The notes: a model not told the origin generated them from the letters alone. 64,000 nucleotides of DNA from Microbacterium neungamense (GCF_024971095.1 NZ_CP069717.1:2294001-2358000); one strand, 5' to 3'. Shown: positions 29,158 to 38,610, counted from the stretch's first letter. Program-made: numbers and translations.

Positions 29158-30189
29158 TCAGGTGCGCTGCCGGTTGCGCAGCGAGTCGAAGAACACGGCG
29201 AGCAGCACCACGATGCCGACGACGATGTTCTGCCACTCGGTCTGGATCGACATGATCCGCAGGCCGTTCACCAGCACGCTCATGATCAGCGCGCCGATCA
29301 CGGTGCCGAGGATCGAGCCGCGACCGCCCAGCAGCGAGGTGCCGCCGATGATGACCGCGGCGATCGCCTGCAGCTCGTACCCCATGCCGATCTGCGGCTG
29401 GGCCGAGTCCAGGCGGGAGGCGATCACGACGCCCGCGATCCCGGTGAAGGCGCCCGCAAACATGTAGATCAGGATCGTCCAGCGACGGGTGTTCACGCCC
29501 GACAGGCGGGTGGCCTCCTCGTTCGACCCGATCGCGAAGGTGTACCGGCCGAGCAGCGTCTTGGTCAGCACGATGTACGCGATCACCGCGAGCACGGCCG
29601 TGATCAGCACCGCGTTCGGGATGCCGGGGATGATCACGCCCAGCGCGATCCGCTTGAAGTCGGGGGCCGAGGTGGAGAAGTAGATCGGCGCGACGCCGGA
29701 GATGACCAGAGCGAGGCCGCCCGCGATCATCATCATCGCCAGGGTGGCGATGAACGGAGGCAGGCGCAGGTAGGTGATGTTCAGCCCGTTGACCAGACCC
29801 ATCAGCACACCGGTCGCGATGCCGCCGATCACGCCGACGGCGATCGGCAGCCCCATGTTCGTGATGAACACGCCGGTCATCACGGCGCACAGGGCCATGC
29901 CCGTGCCGATGGACAGGTCGATGCCGCCGGTGATGATGACGAAGGTGGTGCCGAGGGCGAGGATGCCGATCACCGCGGTCGACAGCAGCACCGAGGCGAT
30001 GTTGCTGAAGGTGAAGAAGCTGGGGCTGGCGATCGAGAAGAAGATCACCAGCACGACCAGGGTGCCGAACGCGAGCGACTGCTGGAGCTGGCGCTTGAGG
30101 AACCCGGCGACGTCGCGCTTGTCGGTGTTCTCGGTGACGGCCTGCTGGACGACGGTGGTCGTCGAGCCCGGCTCTTGTGAGGTGCTCAT
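29158..30189 (-). CDS. Sugar ABC transporter permease (RbsC type)
   Basis: 343 residues with eight to ten membrane helices. The RbsC-type signature TFVIITGGIDLSIGTGMAL is at about 80-98, and the cytoplasmic loop contacting the ATPase contains GSNEEATRLSGVNTRRW. A Gln/Thr-rich cytoplasmic N-terminus precedes the first helix. Its start overlaps the stop of the ATPase gene by 4 bp. It forms the membrane channel of the importer with the ATPase at 30186-31691. Confidence 0.93.
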   Translation of the reverse strand: MSTSQEPGSTTTVVQQAVTENTDKRDVAGFLKRQLQQSLAFGTLVVLVIFFSIASPSFFTFSNIASVLLSTAVIGILALGTTFVIITGGIDLSIGTGMALCAVMTGVFITNMGLPIAVGVIGGIATGVLMGLVNGLNITYLRLPPFIATLAMMMIAGGLALVISGVAPIYFSTSAPDFKRIALGVIIPGIPNAVLITAVLAVIAYIVLTKTLLGRYTFAIGSNEEATRLSGVNTRRWTILIYMFAGAFTGIAGVVIASRLDSAQPQIGMGYELQAIAAVIIGGTSLLGGRGSILGTVIGALIMSVLVNGLRIMSIQTEWQNIVVGIVVLLAVFFDSLRNRQRT

Positions 30190-31691
30190 TCTTCTTCCTC
30201 CCCGTGGGCTGCGAGGTGCATGATCTTCTCCTGGCTGGCTTCCTCGTTGCGGAGGGTGCCGGTGATCCGTCCGTTCGCGAACACGGCGATGCGATTCGCG
30301 ACGCGGAGGATCTCGGGCAGCTCCGACGAGATGACGATGATGGATTTGCCGGATGCCGCGAGCTGCTGCATCAGGCGGTAGATCTCCTCCTTGGCGCCGA
30401 CGTCGATGCCGCGGGTCGGCTCGTCGAAGATGAGGATGTCGCAGTCGCGCATCAGCCACCGGGCGATGACGACCTTCTGCTGGTTGCCGCCGGACAGCAG
30501 CTTGACGGTCTGGTTGACCGAGGGCGTCTTCACGCGGAGCCGCTGGACGTACTCCTTGGTCTGGTTCTTCGCCTTGCGGTCGCCCATCCAGCCGATGCCG
30601 TTGGCGTAGGTGCCGAGCGAGGCGAGCACCGTGTTGAAGGTGACGTCCTGCTCGAGCATGAGCCCGAGGGACTTGCGGTCCTCGGACAGGTAGCCGACGC
30701 CGTGCCTCACGGCATCCGCCGGCTGCGCGATGCGCACCTCGCGCCCGCCGATGAGGATGCGCCCGCCGTCCTTGGGGTCGGCGCCGATGATGGCCCGGGC
30801 GGTCTCGGTGCGACCCGCTCCCATCAGCCCGGCGAACCCGAGGATCTCGCCCTGGTGCAGCTGGAAGGAGACGTCCTTGAGCAGCGATTTCGTGGACAGG
30901 CCCTGCACGTCCAGCACCACCGGGTCGTTCTGGTGCTCGCGGGCGGTGGGCCGGGTGCCCTCGTCGATCACGCGGCCGACCATCATCTCGATGATCTTCG
31001 GGATGCTGATCTCGGACTTCTCCAGCGAGCCGATGTAGGTGCCGTCGCGGAGCACGGTGACCCGGTCGGCGAGCCGGCGCAGCTCGTCCATGCGGTGCGA
31101 GATGTAGACGATGCCGGTGCCGCGGGCGCGGAGCTGATCGATGAGCCGGAACAGCGTCTCCACCTCGCTGTCGGTGAGCGCCGAGGTGGGCTCGTCCATG
31201 ATCAGCACCTTGGCGTTGAACGACAGCGCCTTGGCGATCTCGACCATCTGCTGCTCGGCGACGGTGAGCTCGCCGACCTGCTGGCGCGGATCGAGGTCGA
31301 TGCCGAGCCGGTCCAGCAGCTCGGCGGTCTGCCGGTTGAGCCTGCGCTCCGACAGGAACGGGCCGTTCTTCGGCTCGCGGCCGACGTAGATGTTCTGCGC
31401 GACCGTGAGGTCGGGCATCATGTTCAGCTCCTGGTGGATGATCGTGATGCCCAACTGCTGCGCCTGCAGCGGGCTGGTCAGCTCCACCGGCTGCCCCTCG
31501 AACCAGATCGTGCCCTCGTCGCGCGTGTAGATCCCGGAGAGGATCTTCATCAGCGTCGACTTGCCGGCCCCGTTCTCACCGACCAGCACGAGCACCTCGC
31601 CGGCGCGCACCTCGAGATGCACGTCCTTGAGGGCCTGCACGCCGGGGAATCCCTTGCTGATGCCTTCCACCCGGAGGATGGGATCGCTCAT
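30186..31691 (-). CDS. Sugar ABC transporter ATP-binding protein (RbsA type, two NBDs)
   Basis: 501 residues with two nucleotide-binding domains. NBD1 has Walker A GENGAGKST (about 38-46), the signature region VAEQQMVEIAKAL and Walker B VLIMDEPTSAL. NBD2 has GLMGAGRTE in place of a full Walker A, and LSGGNQQKVVIARWL plus ILIFDEPTRGID. The asymmetry is normal for RbsA/MglA proteins. GGGAG precedes ATG 31691. It is the first gene of the importer operon, and the 225-bp region upstream carries a TGTAATAACA operator and a direct repeat. Confidence 0.95.
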   Translation of the reverse strand: MSDPILRVEGISKGFPGVQALKDVHLEVRAGEVLVLVGENGAGKSTLMKILSGIYTRDEGTIWFEGQPVELTSPLQAQQLGITIIHQELNMMPDLTVAQNIYVGREPKNGPFLSERRLNRQTAELLDRLGIDLDPRQQVGELTVAEQQMVEIAKALSFNAKVLIMDEPTSALTDSEVETLFRLIDQLRARGTGIVYISHRMDELRRLADRVTVLRDGTYIGSLEKSEISIPKIIEMMVGRVIDEGTRPTAREHQNDPVVLDVQGLSTKSLLKDVSFQLHQGEILGFAGLMGAGRTETARAIIGADPKDGGRILIGGREVRIAQPADAVRHGVGYLSEDRKSLGLMLEQDVTFNTVLASLGTYANGIGWMGDRKAKNQTKEYVQRLRVKTPSVNQTVKLLSGGNQQKVVIARWLMRDCDILIFDEPTRGIDVGAKEEIYRLMQQLAASGKSIIVISSELPEILRVANRIAVFANGRITGTLRNEEASQEKIMHLAAHGEEEE

Positions 31692-31797
31692 CGTCGCACC
31701 TGCTCCCTTGAAGGTCGTCGTCCCGCGGCTTCCGCGAGCGTGGAATCCATTTCAAACGTCGGATCAATATTGCGCGCGCATCGCTCGCGGCGCAAGT

Positions 31798-31817
31798 TGT
31801 ATCTAAATGTATCTAAG
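31798..31817. promoter_or_regulatory. 10-bp direct repeat upstream of the importer operon
   Basis: TGTATCTAAA is followed at once by TGTATCTAAG, in an AT-rich island within GC-rich sequence. The one-turn spacing suggests tandem binding of a regulator on one DNA face. Confidence 0.5.
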
Positions 31818-31838
31818 GTGTGCCCGCGACGAAAGGCC

Positions 31839-31848
31839 TGTAATAACA
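31839..31848. promoter_or_regulatory. Operator TGTAATAACA upstream of the importer operon
   Basis: Differs from the palindrome at 23478 by one base. It lies between the isomerase stop (31917) and the importer start (31691), so it can only serve the importer. Confidence 0.55.
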
Positions 31849-31916
31849 TCTTGGTCACGGATGCTCCTCTCTCGGCCTTCCCGGCCGGGTCCGGGCCGCG
31901 GCCTCTCCGGGACGAG

Positions 31917-32786
31917 TCAGTGCAGCCGGATCGTGTCCACCGCGACGACCTTGTCGCGGATGAACCGGTTCGCGTGGGCGCCGAGCTCCTCGTTGTCGGT
32001 CCACAGGTTGCGCCAGATGCCGAGCATCCGGCTGAGGTCCGGGGCGACCACCGCCGAGGAGAACGACTCGAACACGATCGGGCCGTCGTAGCCGATCCGG
32101 CCGAGCGCCTTGAAGAAGGTGTCGAAGTCGACCGAGCCCGTGCCGAGGTACCCGCGGTGGCTCTCGCCGATGTGCACGTAGCGCAGCCGCGGCGCCGCGT
32201 CGAGGACGGGCGCGAACATGTCGGACTCCTCGATGTTCATGTGGTACGTGTCCAGGTGCACGCCGAGGTTGGGCCGGTCGATCGCGTCGAGATAGGCCAT
32301 CGCCTGCCGCGCCGTGTTCAGCACGTTCGTCTCGTAGCGGTTCACCACCTCGACCGACACCTCGACGCCCCGGCCCGCGGCGTGCTCGGCCACGCGCCCG
32401 ATCACGCGCCGGCTGCTCTCCAGGCCCGCCGGCGTCACCGGCTCCATGTACTTCTTCATCGCGGAGTAGATGACGCCGCAGAAGTGGGTGCCGCCCATGT
32501 CCGCGAGGACGTCGACCGCCCGGCGCAGCAGCGCCTCGCCGGCGTCGACGACCTCCGGGTCGGCGCTGGTGATGTCGGTCGCCTCGGACAGTCCGAGGGA
32601 GGCGCTCACCGCCAGCCCGCTCTCCTCGAGCGCGCGCACGGCGGCGCCGGTGTCGAAGGAGAACGGATCCATCAGCGGGAACTCGATGAGGTCGAAGCCC
32701 GCCTCGGCGGTCTTCGCGACGGCGAGGCGGATGCCCTCGGCGTCGAACTGTCCGGTCCAGACCAGGCCGTGGCATCCGATCTTCAT
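31917..32786 (-). CDS. Sugar phosphate isomerase/epimerase family protein (TIM barrel)
   Basis: 289 residues of the AP-endonuclease-2-like xylose isomerase fold. It opens MKIGCHGLVWTG. Metal-binding acidic and histidine residues typical of the D-tagatose/D-psicose 3-epimerase group are visible: Glu in VSVEVVNRY (about 146-154), LGVHLDTYHMNIEE (about 178-191), HIGESHRG (about 207-214) and IVFESF (about 242-247). It likely epimerises or isomerises the sugar brought in by the importer. It is divergent from the LacI gene, with a pair of inverted operators between. Confidence 0.87.
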   Translation of the reverse strand: MKIGCHGLVWTGQFDAEGIRLAVAKTAEAGFDLIEFPLMDPFSFDTGAAVRALEESGLAVSASLGLSEATDITSADPEVVDAGEALLRRAVDVLADMGGTHFCGVIYSAMKKYMEPVTPAGLESSRRVIGRVAEHAAGRGVEVSVEVVNRYETNVLNTARQAMAYLDAIDRPNLGVHLDTYHMNIEESDMFAPVLDAAPRLRYVHIGESHRGYLGTGSVDFDTFFKALGRIGYDGPIVFESFSSAVVAPDLSRMLGIWRNLWTDNEELGAHANRFIRDKVVAVDTIRLH

Positions 32787-32860
32787 GTGAGCTCCTTCGC
32801 TGTGCGGCGGCGGTGTCGCGGGGGTCCGCATCTCGTGCGTCGGCACGTCGTGCGGGGAGA

Positions 32861-32874
32861 TTGGCACGTTGCAA
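32861..32874. promoter_or_regulatory. LacI operator, site A
   Basis: TTGGCACGTTGCAA. Its reverse complement matches site B (32906-32919) with one difference. Located between the divergent isomerase and LacI genes. Confidence 0.65.
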
Positions 32875-32905
32875 TACCTCGTGCCGACGAGACTACGGCG
32901 TCGAC

Positions 32906-32919
32906 TTGCAACGTGTCAA
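32906..32919. promoter_or_regulatory. LacI operator, site B
   Basis: TTGCAACGTGTCAA, inverted relative to site A, with centres 45 bp apart. It precedes a plausible -10 element TATGGT (32927-32932) for the LacI gene. Confidence 0.65.
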
Positions 32920-32953
32920 CAGGCGCTATGGTGTACCGGAGGGAGGTGCGAGG

Positions 32954-33961
32954 ATGCCGGCGAGCGTGAAGGACGTGGCGGCCCTCGCCGGGGTGTCGGC
33001 CTCGACGGTGTCGAACTACCTCAACCACCCGGAGCTGCTCAGCGCGACGACCCTCGAGCGCGTCCGGGCCGCGATCGAGGAGCTCGGCTACGTGCCGAAC
33101 GAGTCCGCCCGCCAGCTGCGCGCCGGCTCGGGCAAGGCGATCGCGCTGATCCTGCTGGACGCCTGGCTGCCGTTCTTCAACGAGCTCTCGCGCGGCGTCG
33201 AGGAGGGCACCCGCGACGGGGGCTGGTCGCTGTTCTTCAGCAACAGCAACCGCGACCCGGCGCAGGAGCTGCGCAACATCGAGATGTTCGAGGCGCACCG
33301 CGCGCGCGGCATCGTCATCTCCCCGCTCGGCGACGTCGTCCCCCGGCTTGAGCGCCTCGCCGCCCGCGGCATCCGTTCCGTGGTGATCGGTCCCGCACAG
33401 CCCTCCGCCGCGGTCGGCTTCGTCCCGTTCGACGACGTCGGCGGCGGACGCCTGGCCGGGGAGCACCTGACGGCCCTCGGCCGCCGCCGGATGGCCTTCC
33501 TGGGCGACCCGGAGGGGGTGCGCGAGTCGGCCGATCGCCTCGCCGGATTCACGGATGCTGTGGGCGGGCGCGCCGCCGTCCAGGTCATGCGCACCCCGGG
33601 CCTCACCATCGCGGCCGGGATGGCCGCCGGCGAGGAGATGCTCCGCCTGCCGCCCGAGGAGCGGCCGGATGCGGTGTTCGCGACGAACGACATGCTCGCG
33701 ATCGGGGCGCTGACCGTGCTGCTGCGCGCGGGCGTCCGGGTTCCGGAGGACGTCGCGATCGTGGGCTTCGACGACGTCGATCAGGCGCACCAGGCGATCG
33801 TCCCGCTGACCACGGTGCGACAGCCCGCGTACGAGATGGGCCGCGCCGCGGCATCCGCCCTGCTCCGCCAGCTCGAGGACCCCGGCTCGCGCGCGCCGGC
33901 CGTGACCCCGTTCCCCGCCGAGCTCGTGATCCGCGCGTCCACCGCGAGGTCCGCCCGCTGA
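32954..33961 (+). CDS. LacI family transcriptional regulator
   Basis: 335 residues. The N-terminal helix-turn-helix SVKDVAALAGVSASTVSNYLN (4-24) is followed by the hinge RQLRAGSGKAIALIL and a periplasmic-binding-protein-like effector domain. Start ATG 32954 has the ribosome-binding site GGGAGG 12 bp upstream. The frame is open earlier, but that part would run through both operators. It most likely controls itself and the divergent isomerase, with a sugar as inducer. The ABC importer may also belong to it. Confidence 0.92.
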   Translation: MPASVKDVAALAGVSASTVSNYLNHPELLSATTLERVRAAIEELGYVPNESARQLRAGSGKAIALILLDAWLPFFNELSRGVEEGTRDGGWSLFFSNSNRDPAQELRNIEMFEAHRARGIVISPLGDVVPRLERLAARGIRSVVIGPAQPSAAVGFVPFDDVGGGRLAGEHLTALGRRRMAFLGDPEGVRESADRLAGFTDAVGGRAAVQVMRTPGLTIAAGMAAGEEMLRLPPEERPDAVFATNDMLAIGALTVLLRAGVRVPEDVAIVGFDDVDQAHQAIVPLTTVRQPAYEMGRAAASALLRQLEDPGSRAPAVTPFPAELVIRASTARSAR

Positions 33962-33987
33962 TCGAGCGCCGCCAGCCCCCAGGCGTC

Positions 33988-34407
33988 TCACCCCGCCGGA
34001 TGCCCGACGACGCCCTTGCGCAGCAGCGCATTCCCGTACTTCCTGGTCTCTCCGGTGCGCACCATCAGATAGGCGCCCTTCGCGACGTCGTAGTAGGCGA
34101 AGCGCTCCACGAACCGGGTGGTGCCCACCTCGGTGCCCGCGGCATCCATCAGCTCGCGCTGCACCTCGAGCACCTCGCCGTCGGCGGACTCCATCAGGTC
34201 CATGGCGGGCGCGTCGTCCAGGGGCAGCACGGTGCGGATCGCGGCGACCACCTCGGGGGTGGTGGTCCCCGGCAGATCGATCACGCGCGTCCCGAGCGCC
34301 CACGCGGGGAAGTGGGCGTCCGCGACGACGACCGCGTCGGAGTGCCCCATCCGGTCCAGGTGCAGCAGCAGCTCTCCGGTCAGCAGCGGGTGGATGCCTT
34401 CCAGCAT
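33988..34407 (-). CDS. fucU: L-fucose mutarotase (RbsD/FucU family)
   Basis: 139 residues. The catalytic histidine is His22 in DRMGHSDAVVVADAHFPA, the FucU/RbsD active-site segment. FVERFAYYDVAKGAYLMVRTGE near the C-terminus carries the conserved tyrosine. FucU rather than RbsD is chosen because of the LLHLDRMGHSD form and because L-fuconate dehydratase lies in the same operon. It interconverts the anomers of L-fucose before oxidation. It is the last gene of the fuconate dehydratase operon. Confidence 0.88.
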   Translation of the reverse strand: MLEGIHPLLTGELLLHLDRMGHSDAVVVADAHFPAWALGTRVIDLPGTTTPEVVAAIRTVLPLDDAPAMDLMESADGEVLEVQRELMDAAGTEVGTTRFVERFAYYDVAKGAYLMVRTGETRKYGNALLRKGVVGHPAG

Positions 34408-34442
34408 TCGCAGCCTCTCTCTCAGCGTTGGAATCGAACGTG

Positions 34443-35417
34443 TCAGGCGGGGATGAGCCCCTCCTCGGCGAGCTCGGTCCAGAGCTCCTCAGGGACGGGA
34501 TGTGCGGCGTAGGCGGCGTTCTCGCGCAGCTGGCCGGGGCGGCTGCCGCCGACGACGACCGACCGCACCGCACCGTGGCGGAGCGGGAACCGGATCGCGG
34601 CGGCCGGCAGCGGCACGTCGTGGTTGCGGCACACCGCGGCGATGCGCACCAGCCGCTGCCACAGCTCCTCGGGCAGCGCGCCGTACTCATACCGGCCGTC
34701 GCGTCGCGGCTCGCTCTGCGCGAGCAGGCCGGAGTTGAACACGGATGCCGCCACCACACCCGTCCCCCGCCGCACACATGCCGGCAGCACCTCGGCGGCC
34801 GCGGGCTGCTCGAGCAGGGTGTACCGGCCGGCGACCATGATCAGATCGAGATCGGCCTCCCGGACCGAGCGCGCCAGGGCATCCGTCACCATCGACCCGA
34901 CCCCGATCGCCGCGACCAGACCCTCGGCGCGCACCGCCTCGAGCGCGGGGACGGCGGAGGCGATCCCGAGGTCGAGGTCGTGCCGCTCCGGGTCGTGCAG
35001 GTAGAGCAGGTCGATGCGCTCGATGCCGAGGCGCTCCTGCGACTCCGCGATGCTCGCCCGGATGCCCGCCTCGGAGAAGTCCCACACCCGGCGCAGGTCG
35101 TCGGGCACGTGGAAGTCGTTCGCGACGTCCAGGCCGCCGGGGGCGTGCTCCGGGTTCGGCCGCAGCAGCCGGCCGACCTTCGTGGAGAGCACGTACTCGT
35201 CGCGCGGCCTGGTCTGCAGGAACGCCCCCAGCCGCCGCTCGGACAGGCCCAGTCCGTAGTGCGGCGCGGTGTCGAAGTAGCGGATGCCGGCATCCCACGC
35301 CGCCTCGAGCACCGCCCACGCCTCGTCGTCGCTCAGCGGGCGGAACAGGTTGCCGACGTTCGCGGCGCCGTAACCGAGCGGCGGCAGCACCACTCCGGAG
35401 ACGTCACGCGGCGACAT
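34443..35417 (-). CDS. Aldo/keto reductase, probable L-fucose dehydrogenase
   Basis: 324 residues. AKR catalytic residues: Asp and Tyr in [14 protein letters not shown] (about 47-60), Lys in [10 protein letters not shown] (about 76-85) and His in [10 protein letters not shown] (about 136-145). The LG(x)GLSE... and KVGR patterns are those of the bacterial L-fucose or D-threo-aldose 1-dehydrogenase group. It would oxidise L-fucose to L-fuconolactone. Its start overlaps the L-fuconate dehydratase gene by 14 bp, and fucU follows, so context supports the call. Confidence 0.85.
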   Translation of the reverse strand: MSPRDVSGVVLPPLGYGAANVGNLFRPLSDDEAWAVLEAAWDAGIRYFDTAPHYGLGLSERRLGAFLQTRPRDEYVLSTKVGRLLRPNPEHAPGGLDVANDFHVPDDLRRVWDFSEAGIRASIAESQERLGIERIDLLYLHDPERHDLDLGIASAVPALEAVRAEGLVAAIGVGSMVTDALARSVREADLDLIMVAGRYTLLEQPAAAEVLPACVRRGTGVVAASVFNSGLLAQSEPRRDGRYEYGALPEELWQRLVRIAAVCRNHDVPLPAAAIRFPLRHGAVRSVVVGGSRPGQLRENAAYAAHPVPEELWTELAEEGLIPA

Positions 35418-36699
35418 GCCGTCCCGTCCAGGTATAGGTGCGGATGCTGTCCGCCTTCATCTCCATCCCGGTGCCGGGCGCCGTCGGCGGCATGTAGCTG
35501 CCGCGGCGGATGTCGGTGGGCACGACGAAGTGCTCGTGCAGGTGGTCGACGTACTCGATCAGCCGGCCCTCGCGGGATCCGCTGACGGCGACGAAGTCGA
35601 ACATGGACAGGTGCTGCACCGCCTCGCACAGGCCGACACCGCCGGCGTGCGGGCACACCGGCACCCCGAACTTCGCCGCGAGCAGCAGGTTGGCTATGTT
35701 CTCGTTCACCCCGGCCACGCGCACGGCGTCGATCTGCATCACCGCGACGGCATCCGCCTGCAGCAGCTGTTTGAAGATCATCCGGTTCTGCGCGTGCTCG
35801 CCGGTCGCGACCCGGATCGGGGCGACGCCGCGGGCGATCTCGGCGTGGCCGAGCACGTCGTCCGGGCTGGTCGGCTCCTCGATCCATGCCGGGCGGAACT
35901 CCGCGAGGGCGTTCACCCAGGCGATCGCCTCGGACACCTCCCAGCGCTGATTGGCGTCGATCGCGATCGGGAAGTCCGGCCCGCACACCTCCCGCGCCTT
36001 CCGGAACCGGCGGATGTCGTCGTCCAGGTCGGCGCCGACCTTGAGCTTGATCTGCGTGAAGCCGTCGGCCATCGCCTCGCGGGCCAGCCGCTCCAGCTTC
36101 TCGTCCGAGTAGCCGAGCCAGCCGGGGCTGGTGGTGTACGCCGGGTAGCCGGTCGCGAGCAGCTCGGCCTCGCGCTCGGCGCGGCCCGGTTCGGCGGCGC
36201 GGAGGATGGCGAGGGCGTCGTCGCGGGTGAGGGCGTTGCTCAGGTAGCGGAAGTCGACGAGGTCGACGATCTCCTCAGGCGTCATCCGGGACAGGAGCTG
36301 CCACAGCGGGAGGCCCGCGCGCTTGGCCTTGATGTCCCAGAGCGCGTTGATCACGGCGCCGATCGCCATGTGCATGACGCCCTTCTCGGGACCCAGCCAG
36401 CGCAGCTGCGAGTCGCCGATCAGGGCGCGGAAGGTGCCGCCCATGTCGTCCAGGAGCGGCTCCAGCTCGCGGCCGACGAGGTGGCCGGCGAGCGCGTCGA
36501 TCGCGGCGACCTGCACGTCGTTGCCGCGGCCGATCGTGAACACAAAGGCGTGGCCGGAGACGTCGTCGCCGGCATCCGTCCGCACGATCACGTAGGCGGC
36601 GGAGTAGTCGGGGTCCGGGTTCATCGCGTCCGAGCCGTCCAGGCTCAGCGAGGTGGGGAAGCGGATGTCGCTGGTCTCCAGCGCGACGATGCGGCTCAC
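35404..36699 (-). CDS. fucD: L-fuconate dehydratase
   Basis: 431 residues, enolase superfamily. A capping domain (1-130) is followed by a barrel with the KLK acid/base motif in [15 protein letters not shown] (about 214-228) and metal ligands in [20 protein letters not shown] and [19 protein letters not shown] near 345-354 is characteristic of L-fuconate dehydratases. It converts L-fuconate to 2-keto-3-deoxy-L-fuconate. It is first in the operon fucD, aldo/keto reductase, fucU, and divergent from the FAA hydrolase gene with an operator between. Confidence 0.93.
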   Translation of the reverse strand: MSRIVALETSDIRFPTSLSLDGSDAMNPDPDYSAAYVIVRTDAGDDVSGHAFVFTIGRGNDVQVAAIDALAGHLVGRELEPLLDDMGGTFRALIGDSQLRWLGPEKGVMHMAIGAVINALWDIKAKRAGLPLWQLLSRMTPEEIVDLVDFRYLSNALTRDDALAILRAAEPGRAEREAELLATGYPAYTTSPGWLGYSDEKLERLAREAMADGFTQIKLKVGADLDDDIRRFRKAREVCGPDFPIAIDANQRWEVSEAIAWVNALAEFRPAWIEEPTSPDDVLGHAEIARGVAPIRVATGEHAQNRMIFKQLLQADAVAVMQIDAVRVAGVNENIANLLLAAKFGVPVCPHAGGVGLCEAVQHLSMFDFVAVSGSREGRLIEYVDHLHEHFVVPTDIRRGSYMPPTAPGTGMEMKADSIRTYTWTGRHVAA

Positions 36700-36757
36700 A
36701 GGGCTCCTTCACGTGTCGCCGGGTACGGATGCCTCGGCGCAGACACTTGGAGTGTAA

Positions 36758-36768
36758 ACATCCGATGT
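36758..36768. promoter_or_regulatory. FadR-type operator between fucD and the FAA hydrolase
   Basis: Palindrome ACATC-C-GATGT, matching the site at 44828 in front of the FadR regulator in 10 of 11 positions. It lies in the divergent promoter region of the two fucose operons. Confidence 0.65.
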
Positions 36769-36839
36769 CTATACTGTCAACGGACCGCCGATGGGGAACC
36801 GTCGTCGGCTCACCCGCCCCGAGGACCCGAAGGAGATCC

Positions 36840-37700
36840 ATGAAGTTCGCGCGACTGGGAGAGGCCGGACACGAGATCCCGGTCGTCATCGTCGGAGAGC
36901 GCACCTACGATCTGCGCGCCGTGACATCGGATGTGGACGGCGCGTTCCTCGCCGACGACCCGGTCGGCCGCACGCGGGCGGCCCTCGACGCCGGGGCGCT
37001 GCCGGAACTGGATGGCGCGGCGTCGCTGCGGATCGGCGCGCCGATCGCGCGGCCGAGCGCGGTGTTCTGCATCGGGCAGAACTACGCCGCGCACGCGCGC
37101 GAGTCCGGTTCCGAGCCGCCGGCCATGCCGATCGTGTTCCTGAAGACGCCGAACACGGTCGTCGGCCCGAACGACGCCGTGACCATCCCCCGCGGCAGCG
37201 AGAAGACGGACTGGGAGGTCGAACTGGGCGTCGTGATCGGCCGGCGGGCGGCGTACCTCGCCGCGCCGGAGGAGGCGGATGCCTGCATCGCCGGCTACGT
37301 GACCGCGAACGACGTGTCGGAACGGACCTTCCAGCTGGAGGTGTCCGGCGGGCAGTGGTCGAAGGGCAAGATCGCCCACGGGTTCAACCCGACCGGTCCC
37401 TGGCTGGTGACCCCCGACGAGGTGGACACGAGCGGGCTGAGGCTGCGGAGCTGGGTGAACGGCGAGCCCCGGCAGGACTCGGACACCTCGGACATGATCT
37501 TCGACGTGCGCACGATCGTGCACCACCTGTCGCAGTTCGCGACCCTCGAGCCCGGGGATCTCATCCTCACCGGCACGCCGCAGGGGGTGGCGCTCGGAGG
37601 CCGGTTCCCCTACCTGAAGCCGGGGGATGTCGTGGAGGTGGAGGTGGAGGGGCTCGGCCGGCAGCGGCAGGAGTTCGTCGCCTGGGAGGAGCAGCGATGA
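36840..37700 (+). CDS. Fumarylacetoacetate hydrolase family protein (fucose pathway)
   Basis: 286 residues from ATG 36840, with AAGGAG just upstream. The FAH fold is clear: FCIGQNYAAHARESG (about 78-92), metal ligands in DWEVELGVVIG (about 122-132) and DVSERTFQLE, and LILTGTPQGVALG (about 241-253). In the non-phosphorylative L-fucose route an FAH enzyme cleaves 2,4-diketo-3-deoxy-L-fuconate to pyruvate and lactate. The neighbouring SDR and fucD support that substrate. It heads a two-gene operon overlapping the SDR by 4 bp. Confidence 0.88.
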   Translation: MKFARLGEAGHEIPVVIVGERTYDLRAVTSDVDGAFLADDPVGRTRAALDAGALPELDGAASLRIGAPIARPSAVFCIGQNYAAHARESGSEPPAMPIVFLKTPNTVVGPNDAVTIPRGSEKTDWEVELGVVIGRRAAYLAAPEEADACIAGYVTANDVSERTFQLEVSGGQWSKGKIAHGFNPTGPWLVTPDEVDTSGLRLRSWVNGEPRQDSDTSDMIFDVRTIVHHLSQFATLEPGDLILTGTPQGVALGGRFPYLKPGDVVEVEVEGLGRQRQEFVAWEEQR

Positions 37701-38449
37701 GCGGTCAGGTCGAGGGCCTGGTGGCGATCGTCACCGGCGGGGCATCCGGCATCGGCGCCGCGATCGCGCGCCGCCTGCACGAGGAGGGCGCGCAGGTCGC
37801 CGTGCTCGACCGCGACATCACGGGGGCCGACCCGCGCTTCGCCGCGTTCACGGCCGACGTGTCGGACCGCGACTCGGTGGACGCGGCCGTCGCGGCGGTC
37901 GGCGAGCGCTTCGGACGCATCGACATCGTGATCAACAACGCCGGCGTCGGGGCGCAGGGCGACATCACCGCGAACGACGACGACGAGTGGGCGCGGGTGC
38001 TGTCGATCAACGTCACCGGCATCGCCCGGGTGACCGGGGCCGCGCTGCCCTGGCTGCGGAAGTCGCCCGCCGCGGCGGTGTGCAACACGGCATCGATCGC
38101 CTCCACCACCGGCCTGCCGCAGCGCGCGCTGTACTCGGCGTCGAAGGGTGCGGTCTCGGCGCTGACCCGCGCGATGGCGGCGGATCACCTGCGCGAGGGC
38201 ATCCGCGTCAACGCCGTCAACCCCGGCACCGCCGACACCCCGTGGGTGGGGCGCCTGCTCGACGCCGCCGCCGACCCCGAGGCCGAGCGCGCCGCGCTCC
38301 AGGCGCGGCAGCCCCACGGCCGCCTGGTCTCCCCCGACGAGGTCGCCGGCGCGGTGCTCTACCTCGTCAGCCCCGCATCCGGGTCGACCACCGGCACCTT
38401 CATCGAGGTCGACGGCGGGATGGCGCAGCTGCGGCTGCGCGCGGAGTAG
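37697..38449 (+). CDS. SDR oxidoreductase, probable 2-keto-3-deoxy-L-fuconate dehydrogenase
   Basis: 250 residues, classical short-chain dehydrogenase. Cofactor motif TGGASGIG (13-20), NNAG (about 81-84), catalytic Ser in NTASIASTTG and Tyr/Lys in YSASKGAVSAL (about 152-162). Coupled to the FAH gene by an ATGA overlap, it would oxidise 2-keto-3-deoxy-L-fuconate to the 2,4-diketo compound cleaved by FAH. Downstream come palindromic repeats and the broken DUF559 gene. Confidence 0.88.
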   Translation: MSGQVEGLVAIVTGGASGIGAAIARRLHEEGAQVAVLDRDITGADPRFAAFTADVSDRDSVDAAVAAVGERFGRIDIVINNAGVGAQGDITANDDDEWARVLSINVTGIARVTGAALPWLRKSPAAAVCNTASIASTTGLPQRALYSASKGAVSALTRAMAADHLREGIRVNAVNPGTADTPWVGRLLDAAADPEAERAALQARQPHGRLVSPDEVAGAVLYLVSPASGSTTGTFIEVDGGMAQLRLRAE

Positions 38450-38458
38450 CCGGGCGAC

Positions 38459-38610
38459 GCGCTCAGGTCGCGAAAAGTGCCGCTTCCGGGTCGGCCGACG
38501 CGCTCAGGTCGCGAAAAGTGCCGCTTCCGGCCTCGCGAAGCGGCACTTTCTGCGACCGGAGCGGGGAGACGGATGCCGTAGCGACACTTTCTGCGACCCG
38601 AGCGCGCCGC
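38459..38610. repeat. Composite palindromic repeat, copy A
   Basis: The full unit (38501-38610) starts CGCTCAGGTCGCGAAAAGTG, with an inverted part AAGCGGCACTTTCTGCGACC, then GGAGCGGGGAGACGGATGCC and a second CACTTTCTGCGACC. A partial copy of its first 30 bases precedes it at 38459-38489. A closely similar unit in the same orientation is at 43803-43912. Together they flank the split DUF559 gene. Confidence 0.85.

Noticed and set aside
38459..38610. Possible CRISPR array from repeated 30-bp words
   Set aside because: Only two to three irregular units, palindromic, with no regular unique spacers and no cas genes.
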